64,000 nucleotides of DNA, taken from positions 45,578-109,577 of the IMG/VR virus record IMGVR_UViG_3300032304_003098; one strand, written 5' to 3'. This document shows, piece by piece, positions 33,457-43,388 of this stretch. A model generated the notes under the pieces. The model saw only the letters and a list, made by a program, of their open reading frames with translations. It had not been told where the DNA came from and did no database searches. The translations under genes were made by a program, and so were the position numbers. The first letter of the stretch is position 1; every line of letters begins with the position of its first letter. The stretch is from a virus.

Positions 33457-36400
33457 ATGACCAGTCAAGATCTTAAGTTTTTTAATAAAAGAGGAGAACC
33501 TCTAAATTTTGAGTATGTTGGTCCAACTGCGTCAGGTCCTTTGGCTGCTGTCTTTAATTTTTTATCTGACCCCACAACAAACACGCCGTCCTCAGGGTTT
33601 ATGTCCTTGCAGGATTTGAATTCCAATTTAGTTTATCTTAGTGTTACCGACCAGAGCGGATTTTCAATTATTCCCTGGTTTAATTCTATTGTTACATCTT
33701 TAAGCCAAGGCACCAGGGTGGTGTTAACCTTCACTTATTATCCTGCCCAAACCTTAATGTGTGTGATTTCGTCTGCAAGTTTAAGTGGAGGGGTTATAAC
33801 TTTGGTTATTTCTCAAGTTATTGGATCTCCTTTTATATCGGGCGGAACTCCAGTTTCTTGTGACACCAAATATGAAAATTTAGCGGGAGGTTATTTTAGA
33901 GGAACTGTTTTCTTTGATGAGGTATCTGCAGGTTTATATGAGAATGAACAACTTTTTATCGTTCAACAGTTTAAAGACACATCAACCAATCAAATTTTTA
34001 TAGGGTTCCCACACACTGGCGCGACCGGATCCGCCAATCCTCCACTTTGGAGGAGCAGATGGGAAAATTCTACTTATGGAGATGTGGATGTATCAAATAT
34101 AATTTTCACCTACCAGATTGTAGAAAATGATCCAGAATTAAACGGACTGCCTTCGATTTTAAATTTTCAAAATTTATCTTATCCGGTTATTCAAAATCCA
34201 AGCGATGTTTATGCCAATGGATATATTCAAACCCCCGAAGCTGGAACTCCCTCTAGAGCGATGCAAATTAACGTTGGGATTAATTCCAACGACGTTGCTT
34301 CTAATATTTACGAAAGAAAATTAATTTTAGAAGATATCACTTATGGATTAGAATCTCCTTATAAAATTGCGGAGATTTTATTCTATGGTCAGATCATCGG
34401 TGAAGATTCGCGGTTAGATGTTTTAACTCAAAATTTAGGACGTGCTTTTTTCGGTTCAGATTCCGTTATTTTAAAAAATCACGATCCCAACGAAATTCTA
34501 CCTAACTACGTTGAAATCAACGAAAAAAGAAAAGAACTTATGGTTGCGGGGGAGGATATTTTTCCCTATATAGGCAGCTACAAAGGATTGATCGGAGCGT
34601 TAAAATTTTTCGGGTATCAGGATCTCCGAATTAAAGAGTATTGGTTAAATTTAAATTTCGATAGGGTAAAATTACAACCTTTACAACAAAACCAAGAATT
34701 TCTGGACAATTATGGTAACACTTTATTTCCTAATCAACAATCTTTAATTGCAGATGTTTTAGACAACCCTAATTCTGGAAAATATCGATTGGTGCAAACC
34801 TATGGTCCCAACGAGGAAGGTGAATATGTGTTGGATGTTTCCGGAGAACAGACTTTAGTACCCAGTCGAACCTACAAGAAAACTGCTTTATTTGGATTGT
34901 ATTATGATATTATCAGAGCTAATGATGAGTTGGACCCCTATGGATATCCTATCACACAAGAAACTTTCGCTTTTACCCAAGAAGAAGTTCTCCTGAAACT
35001 ATTTGCTTTAAAAGAAAGACTGAAGCAATCTTATCTTCCTTTAAATGCTAGAATCGTAGACATCACTGGGGAAGGTATTTATTTTAACGTTTACAATACG
35101 AAAGAATGGACAGATTTTCTGGATCGCAGCGATATAGAATCTGGGAACAATGTTGATTTTATTTCAAATCCGGATTTTGGATTTATTGAGGATCTAAGAG
35201 CATTTGGTATTAGGCAAGATCCCTACAGTATTCAGGCTCCCATGAATTATAACGATGTTATAGAAATTGATGTGACCGTGGCAGGCCCCTCCGGCAACGT
35301 TTTTCGTTTTGCTGGAGCTTCTGGGACTCCAACTTTTTTATTTGGTGCAACTGGGGATAATCCAACTTTCAATTTAAACTTGGGTAAAACTTACAATTTT
35401 AATTTGTTAACACCGGGTTATGATTTTTACCTAACAACCCAATCAAATTTAACCCAGATAGATCCTTTGGGTGTTCAAAACAATGGTGCTTCTGGGGGTA
35501 CGGTTGTTTTAAATGTTAATCCACAAGAACAAAGTAATTTATATTATTATTCATCGGTTAACACAAATTCTTTGAATGGACAAATAACTCTCTCCCCTAG
35601 TTCTATTTCCGATTTTGGTAATTTAGTCCCACCTCTATTTAACAATCAAAAGTACACGGGAGAACAAAATTTGTCGATGCAAACCGCAATTTCAAACTTC
35701 TACTACTTCAAAGAGAATGGATTGCTTAAATTTTTAGGCGACTCAGCGCAGGATCCGATTCAATTTATAGATCCTTCAACAGGTGAGACGTATGCCAATC
35801 CAATTGGTATGCCTTTAATTTTAGAATTTTTAGTGGATCGCTGGATTTGGGATGAAATGGGCCAATCCTGGGATTCTATGTCACTGCCTACTTTTACCTC
35901 CCAACCCACCGCTTTAACTTGGGACACAATTGATTTTTCAGCTTATAATGAAATCGAGTGGATCATAGAAAAATCACAAAATCAAGTTGGATCTGGTTAC
36001 TATTATTCTTTCCGAGGGAACGTGCTAGATTATTATAAACTTGCTCATTTTTTACCATTTACTGGTCAATATAATGTTACTTGTTTAGTGTACGACTCCT
36101 TTAATTTTGTGAACCGCAAAATTAAGAAAACAGCTGTTACAGTTTCACCAAAAGAAATTACTTTGGATGCATGGACTCGTTATAGAGAAAATGAACTTTA
36201 TATCTGGGACCAAACCATTCGTAGCTGGGACGATTATCAATCGATTTGGGAATATCCTGCAGAGGGTAAAACTTTCGATGAACTTTCCAAAGAAATCCCG
36301 CCTGAAATTTTAAATTTTGCAGTTTATGGTAATAACGGTAACGAGGGACAAAATCTCCAGGTTTATGCTGAAATCCCTCCGGTAGGAGCTTCGGGAAACT

Positions 36401-37482
36401 TTATCCTCAACCAAGAAATTCTAAATGTAACCAAAGCATACTCTCTGTTCATTTCCGGTTCTCAGTTTGGATTTTTAAATATCTTTACCTCTGTTCCCCA
36501 CAATTACGCAGATGGAACCGGAATTTATTTGAGCGGTTTTATGCCTGAGATAAACTCTCAATGGAATATTTCAATTCCTCCTGGTGCTACGGGATTCTCT
36601 TTCCAAATACCGTATGTGTTAGGACCTACCGCTGGGGTGGGTTTAACCGGGGGTTCTGGCTCAATTTCCGGAGGTACTGCTTATTTTGTTGATCCTACCT
36701 ATTGGACCAACCAAAAGGTAACTAGCACGGGATCCATCACAGTTTCAATCAATAATCGAGTCGTGGGGGCAACGTCTTCCGGAGCTAATTTGCAGTCTAC
36801 GGTTAATTCCATAGTACAAGAAATAAATTCATTTGTAACCCAACCAGATTACTTTGCACAAACTTTTGCCCCTAATGCGATCCCAGCCTCTGTGAATGTG
36901 ACGACAGACACGAACACAGGCAATATCGGCAACGGAGATACTTTGAACGTAAGTGTAACCGGATCCTTACAGCTAGTATCGGCAGACCCAGCTCTTTCCG
37001 GAGGATCTACTGGCTCTGCTTCTTATGTTGCCTGGAGTCCTTTAACGGGAGGATTCCCCGTTGAAGCTTTGAAATACTATGGCACCAAAAATCTGACTTG
37101 GGATACGTTCAACGAATCTATTTGGGACGAGGCTTACGCTCATGGATGGTATGATTTTGAATACCAAAACGGATGGCTAGGAGGATTTGAGATTCATTCG
37201 GTTCAGGTTGGAGACAACATTAAAATTAGCACAGGCAATGAAACATTTCCTTTCCCGACGGGAGTCACTTTTTCGGGGGGTGGAAATCTGATCCTTTCTC
37301 AAGCAGCTAGTCAGCTAAATGATTCTTTGGATCCTAATATCACCAATTTCTATTACCGTGTGATGCCTTCTTCAGCCGGGAATGAACCCACAATCAGTGG
37401 TCCCACACAGACTCAGTTTACATCCTTTTCTGTCTACGTTGTTACCCAGCCTGCTCCACCAACTGTTTTAACCCCTTGTTAA
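33457..37482 (+). CDS. Very large baseplate wedge protein with gpI/gp7-like segment
   Basis: This 1341-residue protein has a central segment near residue 373, IGSYKGLIGALKFFGYQDLR followed by I-K-E-Y-W. This is the kind of sequence found in tail-protein-I/gp7-type wedge subunits. The flanking part has LILEDITYGLESPYKIAEIL near 289 and a later ELDPYGYPITQETF, then helices. The N-terminal 250 residues and C-terminal 800 are beta-rich, with Gly-rich inserts such as TGATGS and GATGFSF. Its place directly after gp25- and gp6-like genes fits a wedge arm. The C-terminal length suggests added domains that contact fibres. The gp7 assignment is moderate. Confidence 0.6.
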   Translation: MTSQDLKFFNKRGEPLNFEYVGPTASGPLAAVFNFLSDPTTNTPSSGFMSLQDLNSNLVYLSVTDQSGFSIIPWFNSIVTSLSQGTRVVLTFTYYPAQTLMCVISSASLSGGVITLVISQVIGSPFISGGTPVSCDTKYENLAGGYFRGTVFFDEVSAGLYENEQLFIVQQFKDTSTNQIFIGFPHTGATGSANPPLWRSRWENSTYGDVDVSNIIFTYQIVENDPELNGLPSILNFQNLSYPVIQNPSDVYANGYIQTPEAGTPSRAMQINVGINSNDVASNIYERKLILEDITYGLESPYKIAEILFYGQIIGEDSRLDVLTQNLGRAFFGSDSVILKNHDPNEILPNYVEINEKRKELMVAGEDIFPYIGSYKGLIGALKFFGYQDLRIKEYWLNLNFDRVKLQPLQQNQEFLDNYGNTLFPNQQSLIADVLDNPNSGKYRLVQTYGPNEEGEYVLDVSGEQTLVPSRTYKKTALFGLYYDIIRANDELDPYGYPITQETFAFTQEEVLLKLFALKERLKQSYLPLNARIVDITGEGIYFNVYNTKEWTDFLDRSDIESGNNVDFISNPDFGFIEDLRAFGIRQDPYSIQAPMNYNDVIEIDVTVAGPSGNVFRFAGASGTPTFLFGATGDNPTFNLNLGKTYNFNLLTPGYDFYLTTQSNLTQIDPLGVQNNGASGGTVVLNVNPQEQSNLYYYSSVNTNSLNGQITLSPSSISDFGNLVPPLFNNQKYTGEQNLSMQTAISNFYYFKENGLLKFLGDSAQDPIQFIDPSTGETYANPIGMPLILEFLVDRWIWDEMGQSWDSMSLPTFTSQPTALTWDTIDFSAYNEIEWIIEKSQNQVGSGYYYSFRGNVLDYYKLAHFLPFTGQYNVTCLVYDSFNFVNRKIKKTAVTVSPKEITLDAWTRYRENELYIWDQTIRSWDDYQSIWEYPAEGKTFDELSKEIPPEILNFAVYGNNGNEGQNLQVYAEIPPVGASGNFILNQEILNVTKAYSLFISGSQFGFLNIFTSVPHNYADGTGIYLSGFMPEINSQWNISIPPGATGFSFQIPYVLGPTAGVGLTGGSGSISGGTAYFVDPTYWTNQKVTSTGSITVSINNRVVGATSSGANLQSTVNSIVQEINSFVTQPDYFAQTFAPNAIPASVNVTTDTNTGNIGNGDTLNVSVTGSLQLVSADPALSGGSTGSASYVAWSPLTGGFPVEALKYYGTKNLTWDTFNESIWDEAYAHGWYDFEYQNGWLGGFEIHSVQVGDNIKISTGNETFPFPTGVTFSGGGNLILSQAASQLNDSLDPNITNFYYRVMPSSAGNEPTISGPTQTQFTSFSVYVVTQPAPPTVLTPC

Positions 37483-37515
37483 TATTAAAAAACTTTTCTG
37501 GTTCTTTTTGTTAGT

Positions 37516-37523
37516 AATATATA
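37516..37523 (+). promoter_or_regulatory. Putative late promoter, AATATATA variant
   Basis: AATATATA ending 17 bases before the ATG at 37541, in the 58-base gap after the large wedge gene. The first base differs from the GATATATA form. Confidence 0.5.
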
Positions 37524-37540
37524 TGAAAAAAATAATTTGA

Positions 37541-40500
37541 ATGGCTCCTCCGGTTTTGAATGCAGGTGTTTATACACCCAATGAATCTGTGTGGTGTGTA
37601 GGTAGAAATCTAACAGTTTTTAGTGGCGGGGTTTGGTCTGCCTATGATTGGACTAACTCTGCAGTTCCTTCCAATGATCCTTGGTATTTAGACACAAGAT
37701 CTATTTCAATAGATGCTGATGATGTTAAATGGGTAGGATGTGCAGTCTCAGCCCCCACATCTCAGGTTTTGATTTTTTCCGTGAAAGGTCCGGATGCTGC
37801 TACTGGGAATTCTTGGACTTTAAGTGAATTTGGGTTGAATTCACCGGATTGGGAAGTACCCTTAATTTATGCAAGTCCTTACGGTCAAGAAGTTTTGGCT
37901 TTTATTTCTCCTTTAAATGGTGGGGTAGGAACGGGTGCTACGTGTTCTCCTGGTGCAACCGGAGGATTTCTTTGGAATTACAATAAAATAACACAAAGTT
38001 GGCAGGAAGTTTCCCCTGGTTACACTTGGCCAGTTATACACGACATAAAAGCTAAAGGAGAGCAAGGAAAAAAATGGGATTATTATTTAGCAACAGATGA
38101 TGGGTTGCAAATTATAAATTCTGGAATTTTGATTCCTTCTGTATTACAGGACGGAACTGGGTATTTGCCAGAGTTAAGAAAATTAAATAAATTTAACTCC
38201 TCTTTAAATTCTCAAAAGATTTACTCTGTTGATTTTGATGAAAATGGGAATTATTGGTTAGGTACCGAAGACGGTTTAACATATTGGGATGGCCAAAAGT
38301 TTTACAATTGGACAGTGCCTGTTATTTTACCTGTTACTAAAGTTGTAGCTAGACCCAACGGTCATGTTTTTTTTAGATGTGGCAACCCACAATCTAATCC
38401 ACCAACTACGAATGGCTTCTATCATTTTAATGGTGTTACTTTCACCCATTTTAATTCTTCTAATTCAAATTTGCCTTCTGATGTGATCGTGGATTTCGAC
38501 CTTGCTACAACCAAGTCTATTGAGAATGGTTTAACAACTTATTCCAATGATTTTTGGATAATTTCGGGTGATAATATTGTGTTATTTGACTATGTGATTC
38601 CTCATATTTATGCATCCAGTAAACATGAAGGAACTACCGGATGGAATTTTTTGTATTATACCCCTTCAGCAACTGGCCCAACTTCAGATCAAGCCCTTTT
38701 GCCCAAGGTTCAGAAATACAATTGGATCTATCCATCTTGGCAAGGATACGACAATTCAGAATTGGCTGCTGCCCATCCTGGAATGGATCCTAGAAATCTT
38801 TTTCTATCCGCTGACTTTAAAGCCATTGCTAACGGAGCAGTTGAAAATCAAAACTATTGGAATTGGGGACAGATTCCAACTTACGAACAGCAAGTACAAG
38901 CCCAGTTGATTCCAGATCAATCGTGGATGATTGGAGTTACTTCTTCTTCCTCTCTGTTTGCAAATCCATATGTGGTTGTAACTTCTACTACACAATTTTC
39001 TGGATTTAATGTTGTTGGTGGTTATCTCAACGGTGAGTTTGTAGATTTTGGACCATCAAGTAATACAGAGGAAAATTTCATTTTTCAAAATCCGAATCCA
39101 TCAGGAGGCACTGCTGGTCAATCAGAAGTTGGATTTGTTGCATTTTACACTGATAAGGGTCAAGTTCAGGGAGTGATTCCTTTCAGAGGCGAAGCAAGCA
39201 GAGTTCTAGATATTAAACCGTCACATAATGGAAAAAGTTTAATTGTAGCGGGGAATTTCACTTCTTATCTTGAAGCTGGAAAATTTGTTTGGAATACCAG
39301 GTTTCCGAATGCAGGATCACAAACAGTCACCGGAATTACTGGACCTACTGGTGGTCCTATAGGATTTTCTAATTTGTCGACTCCAGGCATAACCGGAAGT
39401 TTTTCTTATCCTTGGATTTTGAATTCCCCTATTTCCGGAACTGGTGTTTATATTCCAGACTCTTCACTTCTATACAGCACCACCCCAGCCTATTTTGTCG
39501 CAGAGGTTGATTTTGAACTCGGGGATCAAACAAGCTATGGTGGAATAAATTTTTCTATTCAAAGCTTGGAATCGAGATTCAATTTAAAGAATTTCAGGTA
39601 CTTCCCAGCGATTAGTTCTGATTTAAACCCCAATCCTGGACCTACTGGTTTCTACCCTTCTGGAATTGGGGTAAGTGGAGGAACTCAGCTTGCTATTTCC
39701 GAAAGTTCTATTAGGTTGATGAGCAACTTTGTTGGCGGGTATTCTACTTTGAAAAACCAATACTCTTTTTCTGATGATTTACCCTCCGCACCTGAAATTT
39801 TATTTAGCCCGGTTGTTGATAATAATTATGTTTTAAGTTCTTTCATATTAGAATTGAACCCCAATTTTTCTTTGATTAATGCACAAGTAATTATAACAAC
39901 AGGAATTAATTCTTACACAAATTCTTTGGTTTCTGTACCAAATGGTCAGACCTTTCTCAGCTGTGGTACTTCTACCCAAAATTTAAATTTTGGTACTTTA
40001 GAAATTTCACACCCTATCCCCGGATTTTCTTTTCCGTGGTTCATAATTTCAGATTCTAATTTTAAGGGTATTACCGGATCCTTTATCCTAAATTATGAAC
40101 TAGATGATTATTTCATACATTCTAAATGGAATAAAACTGTCTTGGCATTCAATTCTTCAAATTCTTATTTTTTAAGTTACCTTTACCAAGGAAATTCTTC
40201 TATTCAAAATTTTAATGGTAGTTCTTATTTCGTGGAAGGAATTCCTGGAGCCTTACAACAAGGTTTAATTTCTCTTTCTCCTGGGGGAGTAGCAAATTTT
40301 GAATCATCTTTCGAAATTTTACCTGCTACTTCAACGGGTAAATACGTGACTTTTATTTCTGGTGTACAGGGTATAAGACCGGAAGGTTCTTATTATGTGT
40401 CTATCAATCGTCCATCCTATGACACAGACCCAATTGCAAACATACCTTCAATAGGAGATTTTTGGGGAGGAGGTAGAGTTTATAAGGTTGACACGGAAAC

Positions 40501-41728
40501 AAAATTGATTTATATAGCAGGTGAAATTTCAGGCGGTTTATTACAATTTAGTTCCACCAACATGCTCGTTCCTTCTACTAATTTAAGATTTAATCCAAGT
40601 TATAGCGAGGTAAATACAATAGATATTATTCAAATGGCAAATTCTTTGTCATTAACTTCCCCAGCGGCTTCGTGGTGCCAAAACTTAATTCATAATGGAT
40701 TCGATGATTGGAGTTTACCTACCAGAGATGGTTTAGAATTAATTGTTGATAATTTATATGTACCCCAAACTGGATGGTTCAATACCACCAATATTCCAAC
40801 TACAACAAGAGTTTGGAGTAGTAATTCTTCATCTAATGCTGGCGCTATAGTCGTTAGATTCAATTTAGATGGCTCTTCTGTTTTAAATGCTTTAAAAGGA
40901 TCTACCCAGTTTGTAATTCCAGTCAGAACACAGTCTTATGAATTTTCTTCAGCTAATACTATCTTCAAAAGAAAAATTAGTGGAACTCCAATTCAACAAT
41001 TAGACACATTTGTCCCTGGTACTACATCACACCAGAACTACTTCTCATTTTCCGTTGGTGAAAATTTTAATTTACTTATTTCTGCAGGGGCAAGTGGAGC
41101 AACCGGTCCTAACGTTATACCATATCCATTTTCTTCAAACCCATACAATTTTATTTGGTATGGTCAAAATTTTAATTCTCCCGTGGGAGTAGATGCGGGA
41201 AACATAGTTTCCCGGGCTGGGTCCGGAGCTTGGACTTGGGTTGATGTTCACAATTCCAATAACCAATTGTATGTTCCCATGCTTTCCACCGTGTTTTTTT
41301 CTAATTATGATTCAGAGATTTTTGGTAAAAATAACAATAGATGGGTTCTCAGTGATGCTAGAACTGGACAGGTAATTTTAGATGTTAAATTTACCCCTTA
41401 TTTCATTTACACTTTCACTGAGTCTGGCTACTACTCAATTCAAAATTCGGTGGAAGATTCAGCCGGAAATGTTTACGAAATTTCAAAACCCGCATTCATC
41501 GCAGTGGTCAATCAATCTATCCCGCAGGCAAATGATCCAAATCCTTTGTTTGTAAACTCTGCTGATTATGGTTTTATTGCACCAAATAGAGATTTTCAAT
41601 CTCAAGCCGCAGATTTAGATAGGTCTATTTTCCAGGAACAACTGGCAATCAGATCTCAAAACATGACTGATTTTGGGTCTGGTCTCAATATTAAAGATGA
41701 TGAAAATTCAACTTTTAGAGAGAGATAA
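37541..41728 (+). CDS. Large fibre/adhesin with propeller-type repeats
   Basis: This 1395-residue protein has, at about residues 175-290, segments of the kind seen in two-component-regulator propellers: DYYLATDDGLQIINSG, then YSVDFDENGNYWLGTEDGLT followed by Y-W-D-G-Q-K-F, then VVARPNGHVFFRCG. Such blades usually read D-x-x-G-x-x-W-x-G-T-x-x-G-L. The rest is long, beta-rich and Ser/Gly/Asn-rich with further blade-like fragments (YKVDTETKLIYIAGEISG near 985) and a C-terminal PKD-like stretch (SGYYSIQNSVEDSAGNVY). A receptor-binding or fibre role is the best guess. Its stop abuts the stop of the convergent PhoH gene with no spacer. Confidence 0.55.
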   Translation: MAPPVLNAGVYTPNESVWCVGRNLTVFSGGVWSAYDWTNSAVPSNDPWYLDTRSISIDADDVKWVGCAVSAPTSQVLIFSVKGPDAATGNSWTLSEFGLNSPDWEVPLIYASPYGQEVLAFISPLNGGVGTGATCSPGATGGFLWNYNKITQSWQEVSPGYTWPVIHDIKAKGEQGKKWDYYLATDDGLQIINSGILIPSVLQDGTGYLPELRKLNKFNSSLNSQKIYSVDFDENGNYWLGTEDGLTYWDGQKFYNWTVPVILPVTKVVARPNGHVFFRCGNPQSNPPTTNGFYHFNGVTFTHFNSSNSNLPSDVIVDFDLATTKSIENGLTTYSNDFWIISGDNIVLFDYVIPHIYASSKHEGTTGWNFLYYTPSATGPTSDQALLPKVQKYNWIYPSWQGYDNSELAAAHPGMDPRNLFLSADFKAIANGAVENQNYWNWGQIPTYEQQVQAQLIPDQSWMIGVTSSSSLFANPYVVVTSTTQFSGFNVVGGYLNGEFVDFGPSSNTEENFIFQNPNPSGGTAGQSEVGFVAFYTDKGQVQGVIPFRGEASRVLDIKPSHNGKSLIVAGNFTSYLEAGKFVWNTRFPNAGSQTVTGITGPTGGPIGFSNLSTPGITGSFSYPWILNSPISGTGVYIPDSSLLYSTTPAYFVAEVDFELGDQTSYGGINFSIQSLESRFNLKNFRYFPAISSDLNPNPGPTGFYPSGIGVSGGTQLAISESSIRLMSNFVGGYSTLKNQYSFSDDLPSAPEILFSPVVDNNYVLSSFILELNPNFSLINAQVIITTGINSYTNSLVSVPNGQTFLSCGTSTQNLNFGTLEISHPIPGFSFPWFIISDSNFKGITGSFILNYELDDYFIHSKWNKTVLAFNSSNSYFLSYLYQGNSSIQNFNGSSYFVEGIPGALQQGLISLSPGGVANFESSFEILPATSTGKYVTFISGVQGIRPEGSYYVSINRPSYDTDPIANIPSIGDFWGGGRVYKVDTETKLIYIAGEISGGLLQFSSTNMLVPSTNLRFNPSYSEVNTIDIIQMANSLSLTSPAASWCQNLIHNGFDDWSLPTRDGLELIVDNLYVPQTGWFNTTNIPTTTRVWSSNSSSNAGAIVVRFNLDGSSVLNALKGSTQFVIPVRTQSYEFSSANTIFKRKISGTPIQQLDTFVPGTTSHQNYFSFSVGENFNLLISAGASGATGPNVIPYPFSSNPYNFIWYGQNFNSPVGVDAGNIVSRAGSGAWTWVDVHNSNNQLYVPMLSTVFFSNYDSEIFGKNNNRWVLSDARTGQVILDVKFTPYFIYTFTESGYYSIQNSVEDSAGNVYEISKPAFIAVVNQSIPQANDPNPLFVNSADYGFIAPNRDFQSQAADLDRSIFQEQLAIRSQNMTDFGSGLNIKDDENSTFRER

Positions 41729-42430
41729 TTATTTAGGTCGTTGATTTCCAGTTCCTCCGACTAATTTATATTTCCATTGTTCGTATCTTCTCACGATTTC
41801 TTTGAGGATCTTGCTTCTCACAATATCTTCTTCTCCAAATCTAAATTCACCCACTCCCTCTATTCCTTGAACTAAATCTACAAAGATAGGCAAGGCTACT
41901 TTTTCGTATGAAATATCGTGTTGAGTGATGTCACCTGCCACCAATACTTTAGATCCGTCGCCAACTCTGGAAATATACAACATCAGTTGTTTCATGTCGC
42001 AATTTTGTGCCTCATCCAAGATCATCATAGCTCGATCAAAAGTTGCTCCTCTCATGTATGCCAAAGGTCTGAATTCTATAATTTTTTCGGAAATCAGCTG
42101 ACCTAATTTTTCTTTGGTGATAATCTTCTCCATGGTAATTAAAAAACTTTCCATGAAAGGAGAAATTTTTTCACTGACGTCTCCTGGTAAGCTACCTAAT
42201 TTTTCTCCGGATTCTTGAATGGGTTTAGTGAAGATTATCTTCTCGATTTCTCCTTTTTGTACCATCTTTAAAGCTGCATAGCATGCTGAAAAAGTTTTGG
42301 AGGATCCTGCTGGTCCCCAACAAAAAGTTATGGTATTTTCAGTAATACAGTCGCAATATTTTTTTTGTTTTGGGGTAAAATTGATTTGATGAAAATCTTT
42401 GGGCGTTAATCTACTTTTCGTTGGAGGCAT
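41729..42430 (-). CDS. phoH: PhoH-like ATPase
   Basis: This 233-residue protein has the PhoH order. GPAGSSKTF (39-47) is the P-loop, LGSLPGD follows near 78, then PLAYMRGATF, the Walker B MMILDEAQN (about 134-142) and VAGDITQHD. In the usual motif G-x-x-G-x-G-K-T the residue before Lys is Gly; here it is Ser44. PhoH proteins are ATPases/RNA-linked helicase-like proteins, and many marine and T4-like phages carry one, with uncertain function. This is one of two minus-strand genes in the window and sits inside the tail cluster. A TATATATA-type element upstream is shared, in the opposite direction, with the 42484 gene. Confidence 0.85.
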   Translation of the reverse strand: MPPTKSRLTPKDFHQINFTPKQKKYCDCITENTITFCWGPAGSSKTFSACYAALKMVQKGEIEKIIFTKPIQESGEKLGSLPGDVSEKISPFMESFLITMEKIITKEKLGQLISEKIIEFRPLAYMRGATFDRAMMILDEAQNCDMKQLMLYISRVGDGSKVLVAGDITQHDISYEKVALPIFVDLVQGIEGVGEFRFGEEDIVRSKILKEIVRRYEQWKYKLVGGTGNQRPK

Positions 42431-42453
42431 ATTTTAGTGTTGTTAATTGTTTT

Positions 42454-42461
42454 GATATATA
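42454..42461 (+). promoter_or_regulatory. Putative promoter GATATATA, possibly bidirectional
   Basis: GATATATA on the + strand, 22 bases before the ATG at 42484. Because TATATATA is self-complementary, the minus strand reads GAATATATATC at the same place, about 25-30 bases before the phoH start at 42430. Confidence 0.55.
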
Positions 42462-42483
42462 TTCCAAATTAAAATTAGAAACA

Positions 42484-43374
42484 ATGTCAACCGTAAGTAC
42501 AACATCAATTTTAGGTTCAGATTCCATTTCGGCTTCTAGAATTACAATCAACTCAAACTTTTTACTTCTTGAAAATTGGATCAATCAATACGTGAATGTA
42601 TTTGGAATTGATTCTGTCAATGGAATTTTAGACCTTTCTAATTCCTCTACTGGTAGGATTTCTGCTAAGACAGGAAAATTTGATCAAATTATTGTTCCAG
42701 TAGGGGGCACAGCTTTAGCCCAAATTAATTCAAGTGGTTCTGGGCAATTTGTAAATATTTCTACCACGACTCTAACTGCAAGTGGAGCCAGTCTTTTTTC
42801 CGGAACCCTAACTTCTAATAATGTTGTTACTTTGAATTCGACAACTAATTTATTTGCCACTAATAACAATCTTAATGGAGCGTTTACTTTGTTACTTTCT
42901 GGTCATTTCGTCAGTCAAAATTCTATTGGTGCTTCGGGAGCGACCGCTGGTCAAGCTTTTTCGGATTGTACATCTGGAGGGGGCGGAAGAGTAACTTCTG
43001 TATCTGTCCCTTATGTTTTAACTGGTCTGGAAGATGTTATTTATGCTAACTGCGCGGGTGGATGGTTTATGTCTGTTGGAACAACAGGAGCACCTGCTTC
43101 CCCGTTGGTGCAAGGTAGCCGAATCACAATTGTAAACACCGCTTGTACCGGGGGTTACATAGCTACCGGCTTACAAAACTCTAATGCTTACTATACTGGA
43201 TTTAACACGAATGCTTCTTATGGAAATTTCCCCTCTTTGGGAATTACCTGTAATCCTGGAAGACCTTATCAGTCTGCTATTACATTACAATGGGAACCTA
43301 GAATATCGCAGGGTACAGGAACTCAACAAGGATCTTGGGTGGTTCTTTCTGCCTCAAATATGTCTTGGTCTTAA
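42484..43374 (+). CDS. Small virion fibre-like protein
   Basis: I set the start at the ATG at 42484, after the promoter motif; the TTG at 42421 would run through the promoter. The 296-residue product begins MSTVSTTSILGSDSISASRI and continues T-I-N-S-N-F-L-L-L-E-N. The x-I-N-x-N-F-x-x-L element also occurs near the start of the two collagen-like fibres at 54825 and 56312, which suggests a shared docking helix. The middle is Ser/Thr/Gly-rich with repeating short strands (beta-helix-like), and the C-terminal domain includes ANCAGGWFMSVGTTGAPASP. A tail-fibre or decoration role is likely; there is no precise match. Confidence 0.6.
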   Translation: MSTVSTTSILGSDSISASRITINSNFLLLENWINQYVNVFGIDSVNGILDLSNSSTGRISAKTGKFDQIIVPVGGTALAQINSSGSGQFVNISTTTLTASGASLFSGTLTSNNVVTLNSTTNLFATNNNLNGAFTLLLSGHFVSQNSIGASGATAGQAFSDCTSGGGGRVTSVSVPYVLTGLEDVIYANCAGGWFMSVGTTGAPASPLVQGSRITIVNTACTGGYIATGLQNSNAYYTGFNTNASYGNFPSLGITCNPGRPYQSAITLQWEPRISQGTGTQQGSWVVLSASNMSWS

Positions 43375-43388
43375 TAAAAATATCATCG

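Noticed and set aside
42421-42483. N-terminal extension of the 42484 gene
   Set aside because: It overlaps the phoH start and the promoter motif; the ATG at 42484 is well placed.
43335-43388. N-terminal extension of the 43389 gene
   Set aside because: It lies inside the preceding gene in another frame; the ATG at 43389 follows that gene's stop.
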